A stretch of DNA of 64,000 nt from Sphingomonas changnyeongensis (GTDB lineage Bacteria > Pseudomonadota > Alphaproteobacteria > Sphingomonadales > Sphingomonadaceae), in NCBI RefSeq assembly GCF_009913435.1, contig NZ_CP047895.1, positions 1,062,501 to 1,126,500 on the forward strand. The letters are read 5' to 3'. Position numbers and translations under genes: made by a program. Every line of letters starts with the position of its first letter. The stretch's first letter is position 1. The notes under the pieces were generated by a model, which had not been told where the DNA came from, made no database searches, and saw nothing but the letters and a program-made list of their open reading frames with translations. Shown piece after piece: positions 59,605-64,000 of this stretch.

Positions 59605-60888
59605 TCAGCCCTTGGCCGGGGCCTTTTTGCGCATCACGTCCTTGAGCCCGCCCAGCTTGCCGAGCAGCGACCGCGCCTGCGGGGCGGTGCCCGCAGCCTC
59701 GGGCGCGTCCTCGGCAGCGCTCAGCAGCCGGTCGGACAGCGCGCCCAGTGCCTGGGTGACCTTGGCCCCCTTGCCTGCCTCTGCCAGCGTCTTGCCGAGC
59801 TTGGCTGCCTGGGCGGCCAGCTTCTGGTCATACGGGATGGCGAAATCGATCTTGCGTTCGATCGAGCTTTCGAAATCCTTGCGGCTGATTTCGGGCACGC
59901 CGCCGGTCTGCACGCGGTTGGCGACCAGCACGACCTGGGCATGGCCGGCATTGGATTTCAGCCAGGCGAGCAGGCGGATGCAGTCGCGCGCCGCCGCCAG
60001 CGTCAGCTCGGTCACGATCACGACCATGTTCGCGTCCTGCACCAGCATCGGATGCTGGACGAGCATGTGGCGCGGCAGATCGACGACCGTCGATTCGAAC
60101 GCGGCGCGGATTTCTTCCTGCAGCTGGAAAAAGGCCGACCCGTCGGTGATCAGCGCCTGGCTGATCGGCGCTTCGGCCGACAGCACGGCGAGCTTGTCGT
60201 TCGCGCGCACCATCGCGCGTTCGATGAACAGCCCGTCGATGCGGCTGGGGTTTTCGATCGCGTCGGTCAGCCCGCGCCCCGGCTCGAGGTCGAGGGCGAG
60301 GGCGCCGGTGCCGAAATGCACGTCAAGGTCGAGCAGCGCCGTCGAGCGCCGGCCCTTGTCGCCGAACAACCAGGCAAGCGATGCCGCGATCGTCGAGGCA
60401 CCGACCCCGCCGCGCGCGCCGATCACCGCCGTCATCACATGCGGCTTTTCAACCGCCGCCTCGACATGCTTGGGCGTGTTCAGGATCGCGAGCGCCTGGC
60501 CAAACGCGTCGCGCAGCTGATCCGGGTTGAACGGCTTCAGCAGATAATCCTGGATGCCGCTGGCCAGCAGGTCGCGGTAGAGGCGGACGTCATTGACCTG
60601 GCCGGCGGCGATCACCACCGTGCCCGGCTCGCACACCTCGGCCAGGGCGTTGATGTCGTTGAGCGGATCGCCCGATTCTGACAGGTCGACGAACAGCACA
60701 TGCGGGCTTGCCGACACCGACAGCGACTGGATGGCGTTGCGCAGCCCGCCCTTGTTCACCTTTTCAGGCGACCAGCCCATTTCGGCGGCGATGGGACGGA
60801 TGGCATCGGCCGAACCTTCGTCGCAGACAAAGGCGACAAAGGGGTCGCGCAGCGCGGCGCTGCGGGACGGGTTCCACGGAGCGTTCAT
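59605..60888 (-). CDS. cpaE: Tad pilus localisation protein CpaE/TadZ
   Basis: A 427-residue ATPase of the MinD/ParA group that positions the Tad machine at the pole. Residues 1-135 are an atypical receiver-like domain (LFVDLSESGDP). The ATPase domain has a deviant Walker A ARGGVGASTIAAS and the LLDLDVHFGTGA region, and VVDLPRHML as Walker B. The C-terminal 40 residues are a basic, proline/lysine-rich tail. ATG 60888 shares one base with the cpaD stop (TAATG). Confidence 0.93.
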   Translation of the reverse strand: MNAPWNPSRSAALRDPFVAFVCDEGSADAIRPIAAEMGWSPEKVNKGGLRNAIQSLSVSASPHVLFVDLSESGDPLNDINALAEVCEPGTVVIAAGQVNDVRLYRDLLASGIQDYLLKPFNPDQLRDAFGQALAILNTPKHVEAAVEKPHVMTAVIGARGGVGASTIAASLAWLFGDKGRRSTALLDLDVHFGTGALALDLEPGRGLTDAIENPSRIDGLFIERAMVRANDKLAVLSAEAPISQALITDGSAFFQLQEEIRAAFESTVVDLPRHMLVQHPMLVQDANMVVIVTELTLAAARDCIRLLAWLKSNAGHAQVVLVANRVQTGGVPEISRKDFESSIERKIDFAIPYDQKLAAQAAKLGKTLAEAGKGAKVTQALGALSDRLLSAAEDAPEAAGTAPQARSLLGKLGGLKDVMRKKAPAKG

Positions 60889-61529
60889 TACTGGGCACCT
60901 CGCGTTGTCTCGCTCTTCAAGCCCTGGGCGCCGGTCGGCGGCGCGGCGCGATAGGCGCGGATCGCCTTTGATGACGTGAAGCCGTCGGCCGGCCGGCCGG
61001 GTTCGCGCCCGGCGACCAGATCCTGCGGATTGGCGACCATCTGCGCCAGCGCGCCGTTGAGCGCGCAGCCATAGTTAGACGGGGTGTTGCCGGCATAATC
61101 GGGGCTGGGTGCGCGGCTCCAGTCGGGGCATCCAGTCACACTGGCTGCCGCGCGGCTGACGACCACGCGCACCATGCCGGCGGGCGGGGCGCCCGCCGTG
61201 CCCGGCGCGGTGTCGGCGAGCATCAGGCCGCGCCGGCCGAGCAGCCCGGCCACCGCCTGACGGCCGCCATCGCCGCCGCTCGGATCGGCGATCGCCACCC
61301 GGTCGCCAAAGCCGAGCGCAATGGCATCGAACCAGGCGTCCAGCCGCTCGCGCTCGCCCGGGGCCAGCGCCCCGGCATAGCCGGCCGCGACGTCCATCGC
61401 ATAATCGGTGCGCTGGACGACCGGCTGGTGAACCGATTCAACCCCGCGATTGACGGTGCCACCACAGGCCCCGAGCAGCAGGGCGAGGGAGAGGGCGGCG
61501 GGGTTCAGGCGGAAGTTTCTGCTGTCCAT
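60888..61529 (-). CDS. cpaD: Tad pilus lipoprotein CpaD
   Basis: A 213-residue outer membrane lipoprotein. Signal LSLALLLGACGG gives a lipobox (LGAC, Cys22). The body has TDYAMDVAAGYAG and a C-terminal segment DWSRAPSPDYAGNTPSNYGCALNGALAQMVANPQDLV with a conserved pair of cysteines, shown here only in part (NYGCALNGALAQMV). CpaD helps the CpaC secretin assemble. Short gap (14 bases) after cpaC. Confidence 0.9.
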   Translation of the reverse strand: MDSRNFRLNPAALSLALLLGACGGTVNRGVESVHQPVVQRTDYAMDVAAGYAGALAPGERERLDAWFDAIALGFGDRVAIADPSGGDGGRQAVAGLLGRRGLMLADTAPGTAGAPPAGMVRVVVSRAAASVTGCPDWSRAPSPDYAGNTPSNYGCALNGALAQMVANPQDLVAGREPGRPADGFTSSKAIRAYRAAPPTGAQGLKSETTRGAQ

Positions 61530-61543
61530 GGTCGCGCGCGCCT

Positions 61544-63124
61544 TCAGTTGGAGAAACCGGGGGCCGGATCGCCGGCGTCCTTGCCCGTCTTGCCCGCCCG
61601 GCCGGGAACAGGCGCGGTCGCGCCGCCGCTGACCGGCGGGGCGAGGCGCGGCACCGGCCGTTCGCTGGTATCGCCCGATCCTGCCGTCTGGCCGAGCAGC
61701 ACGCGCTCGGCATCGGTTGCCGAACGATAGCCGTCGGTCGGCAGCGGCAGCGGGGTGCTGCTGGGTTTGACCAGATAGGGGGTGACGATGATCATCAGTT
61801 CGGTCTCCGCCCGGCGGAAGCGCGTGGAACGGAACAGCGCGCCCAGGATCGGCAGGTCGCCCAGCCCCGGGGCGCGGTCGACATTGTTGGTGTGCCGGTT
61901 CTGGAGCAGGCCGCCGATCATGAAGCTCTGGCCCGAGCCGAGCTCGACCGTCGTCTCCGCCCGCCGCGTGGTCAGCGCCGGGATCTGGAAGCCGCCGATC
62001 GTCACCGCCCCTGCCGAGGTCAGTTCCGACACCTCCGGCCGGACGCGCATCGAGATGCGGCCGTCCGACAGCACGGTCGGGGTGAAGGACAGGCTGACGC
62101 CATATTGCTTGAACTCGACGCCGATCTGGCCAAGCCCCTGGGCAAGCGGGATCGGGATCTCGCCACCGGCCAGAAAGCTTGCCGTCTCGCCCGACAGGGC
62201 GGTCAGATTGGGGTTGGCGAGCGTGGTGATCAGGCCCTCGCCCTCGGCGAGGTCGAGCGCGGTTGCGACATCAAGCCCGAACAGCCGCCCGGCAAGGCCG
62301 AGATTGGTGATCCCCGCGCCCTGGCCCAGCCCGTTCAGGTTGAAATTGGTCGCCCCGGTCGCGGCATCGGTGGTGATGCTGCCAAAGCTGCGGCCCTGCG
62401 CGATGCCGAACAGGAAGCCGCCGGTGGTGTCGCGGGTCAGCAGGTTGAGCCCGAACGACTTGGTGAGATCGCGGCTGACCTCGGCGATGCGGACCTGCAG
62501 ATTGACCTGCAGCGGCGTTGCCGTGCGCAGCCGGTTCACCGTGCCGATCTTCAGCACCGCATTGGGCGCGGTCACGTCGACGCCGGGATTGAGCAGCGAC
62601 TTGACCAGCCGTTCGGCCTCCTCGACATCCTCGGGCGAGCCGACGGTGCCCGACAGCACGACCACCTGGCCCACCGGGGTGACGGTGATCTGTGCCTCGG
62701 GCATCGCCACCTTGAGCACCCGGTCGATCGAGGTCAGGTTCTGGCTGACGCGGACATTGGTGGCATAGACGACGCCGCCGCCCGCAGTGGTCGCGAACAC
62801 CGTCGCTTCGCCTGCTTCCTTGCCGAACAGATGGATCTGGCGCGGGTTGCTGACATAGACATCGGCGACCGACGGGTTCGACGTCCAGATATTGGCGATC
62901 GGCACGGGCAGGTTGACCAGCTCGCCCTGGCCGACCGACAGCAGCACTTCGGCGGTCGGGCGCTGCGCACCCGTCGGCACCTGCGCGACCCGTGCGGCGA
63001 TGCGCGCGGCGGCCGCCTTGGCAGCCGGCCGGGCCGGGGCCGCGTCCGCCGGCAGCGCGGCGGCGATCAGCCCGCCGGTGAGCGCGGCCGAGGCGAGGCG
63101 GCGAAAAGCCTTGGGCATGGTCAT
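61544..63124 (-). CDS. cpaC: Tad pilus secretin CpaC
   Basis: A 526-residue outer membrane secretin. Signal peptide 1 to about 28 (LPADAA), N-terminal secretin domain (VLLSVGQGELVNLPVPIANI), a BON-like region (VVLSGTVGSPEDVEEAERL) and the secretin core (LNLQVRIAEVSRDL in variant form; SGQSFMIGGLLQNRH; GLGDLPILGALFRSTRFRR). ATG 63124 is chosen because GGGGGA lies upstream, one base after the cpaB stop. A proline/glycine-rich C-terminal tail is typical. Confidence 0.94.
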   Translation of the reverse strand: MTMPKAFRRLASAALTGGLIAAALPADAAPARPAAKAAAARIAARVAQVPTGAQRPTAEVLLSVGQGELVNLPVPIANIWTSNPSVADVYVSNPRQIHLFGKEAGEATVFATTAGGGVVYATNVRVSQNLTSIDRVLKVAMPEAQITVTPVGQVVVLSGTVGSPEDVEEAERLVKSLLNPGVDVTAPNAVLKIGTVNRLRTATPLQVNLQVRIAEVSRDLTKSFGLNLLTRDTTGGFLFGIAQGRSFGSITTDAATGATNFNLNGLGQGAGITNLGLAGRLFGLDVATALDLAEGEGLITTLANPNLTALSGETASFLAGGEIPIPLAQGLGQIGVEFKQYGVSLSFTPTVLSDGRISMRVRPEVSELTSAGAVTIGGFQIPALTTRRAETTVELGSGQSFMIGGLLQNRHTNNVDRAPGLGDLPILGALFRSTRFRRAETELMIIVTPYLVKPSSTPLPLPTDGYRSATDAERVLLGQTAGSGDTSERPVPRLAPPVSGGATAPVPGRAGKTGKDAGDPAPGFSN

Positions 63125-63125
63125 G

Positions 63126-64000
63126 TTATCGTCCCCCAACCGCGACCGTCGTGACGTCGTTGCCGCGCGCCACCCGGACTACGGGTCCCTGATTGTCGTA
63201 AGCCGGGCCGGTCGCCGCCGGGCCGGCGCGTGTGGCCGGCGCTCCGTTCGGATCGCTGCCGCCTGCGGTCGGGGCGCGGCCCGGCACCGAGCGGCGGGCA
63301 AAGCGCGAGACATCGGCCCCGGTCTGGTAGGTGGTGTCGCCGTCAAGCGGGCGCGCGGCGACCGCGAGCAGCATCTGGCGTTCGGCCTTGGGATCATTCT
63401 TGTCGCCGACCGAAACCTCGCCCGAGGCGATGGCGCGCTCCAGCTCGGCATTGTTGTCGGCGATCGAGCGCAGCGACAGCGACAGCTGGCCGAGCGACTG
63501 GGCGACCGCGATCTTCTCCGCGATGCGCGGCGTCGCCTCCAGTGTGACGGTCGAGAAGGTGAGCACCTCGGTCTTGCCGTCTTCGGTGGTCGTCTTGTCG
63601 GTGCGCTGGTCGGTCGCCAGCACGCGGATGTTGCGGATGATCGTTTCGCCGACGCGCAGCGCCGGGCCGTCGCCGCCGCCATCGATGCTCTGCGTCAGCA
63701 CCAGGTCGATCCGGTCACCCGGGAATACGAAGCCGGCGACGCCGCTCTGCGCGGACACCGACACCGTCACCGCGCGCATCCCCGGCCCAAGAGCCGCAGC
63801 CAGGAAGCCGCGGTCGCCCGGCTTGACCAGCGAGCCCTGCGTGATCGGCTGCCCGGCGGTGATCGCGACGCGCACCACAGTGCCGGCGACCGGCGCTTCG
63901 GTCTCGCCGCGGATATAATAGGCCTGCTGCACCAGTTCCTTGGGCCAGGGCTGGTAGCGGAAGGCGTCGGGCGTCAGGATCGTGCCCACCGGCAGCGGCC
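63126..64000 (-). CDS. cpaB: Tad pilus assembly protein CpaB/RcpC, partial
   Basis: The C-terminal about 290 residues; the start lies beyond the window. A SAF domain (VGTILTPDAFRYQPWP, PITQGSLVKPGDRGFLAAAL) is followed by the RcpC region (GMRAVTVSVSAQSGVAGFVFPGDRIDLVL, shown in part as VAGFVFPGDRIDLVL) and a low-complexity C-terminal tail. CpaB is a periplasmic factor of the Tad secretin complex. It ends one base before cpaC. Confidence 0.92.
   Translation of the reverse strand, partial: PLPVGTILTPDAFRYQPWPKELVQQAYYIRGETEAPVAGTVVRVAITAGQPITQGSLVKPGDRGFLAAALGPGMRAVTVSVSAQSGVAGFVFPGDRIDLVLTQSIDGGGDGPALRVGETIIRNIRVLATDQRTDKTTTEDGKTEVLTFSTVTLEATPRIAEKIAVAQSLGQLSLSLRSIADNNAELERAIASGEVSVGDKNDPKAERQMLLAVAARPLDGDTTYQTGADVSRFARRSVPGRAPTAGGSDPNGAPATRAGPAATGPAYDNQGPVVRVARGNDVTTVAVGGR

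Overview
The window is GC-rich, densely packed chromosomal DNA from an alphaproteobacterium of the order Sphingomonadales. The assignment rests on the genes themselves: a serine palmitoyltransferase closely resembling the Sphingomonas enzyme, next to its dedicated acyl carrier protein and a CerR-type reductase (the sphingolipid pathway that replaces LPS in sphingomonads); two very large TonB-dependent receptors; the alphaproteobacterial DUF2093 protein; a 41-residue RpmJ; and pyruvate phosphate dikinase next to glyQS. No tRNA, rRNA, CRISPR array, prophage or insertion sequence was seen, so this looks like core genome with small accessory patches.

Layout. 0-8.4 kb: 3' part of xseA, a DUF2093 gene, an M23 lipoprotein peptidase gene (both peptidase and xseA frames are broken by apparent one-base losses), a small exported protein, a TonB receptor, and two overlapping sulfotransferase genes. 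8.4-16.4 kb: clpB and two large exported metallopeptidases (M28, M16). 16.6-27.4 kb: purE-purK, gpmA, an M14 carboxypeptidase with a DUF4136 lipoprotein, rpmJ, a HAD phosphatase, queG, an Oar-like TonB receptor and an HD-domain protein. 27.5-33.5 kb: a LytS/LytTR two-component pair, a PEP mutase-family protein, xthA, a fatty acid desaturase and a GNAT-like protein.

33.5-48.2 kb is an envelope-lipid region. lptF, lptG, a flippase and a phosphate-selective-type porin form one overlapping operon. Divergent from it run a DUF2141 protein, a diacylglycerol/ceramide kinase-family enzyme and a protein that resembles the mitochondrial CDP-DAG synthase Tam41. Then obgE, proB, cerR, the sphingolipid ACP gene and spt run as one strand-coherent block, followed by a hybrid histidine kinase.

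48.2-57.5 kb: a TetR regulator divergent from a PF10118 protein, two paralogous small exported membrane proteins, a 2OG-Fe(II) oxygenase, glyQ-glyS and ppdK. 57.6-64 kb: a Tad (Flp) pilus operon, cpaB-cpaC-cpaD-cpaE-tadB-tadC, in which the motor ATPase gene cpaF/tadA is missing from its usual place.

Two dispersed repeat families stand out. One is a short element that contains the stop codon of four unrelated genes and in three of them carries a compact hairpin. The other is a nested palindrome present in two copies whose spacer is inverted relative to one flank. The most interesting functional prediction is the lipid kinase plus Tam41-like nucleotidyltransferase pair beside the sphingolipid and Lpt genes.
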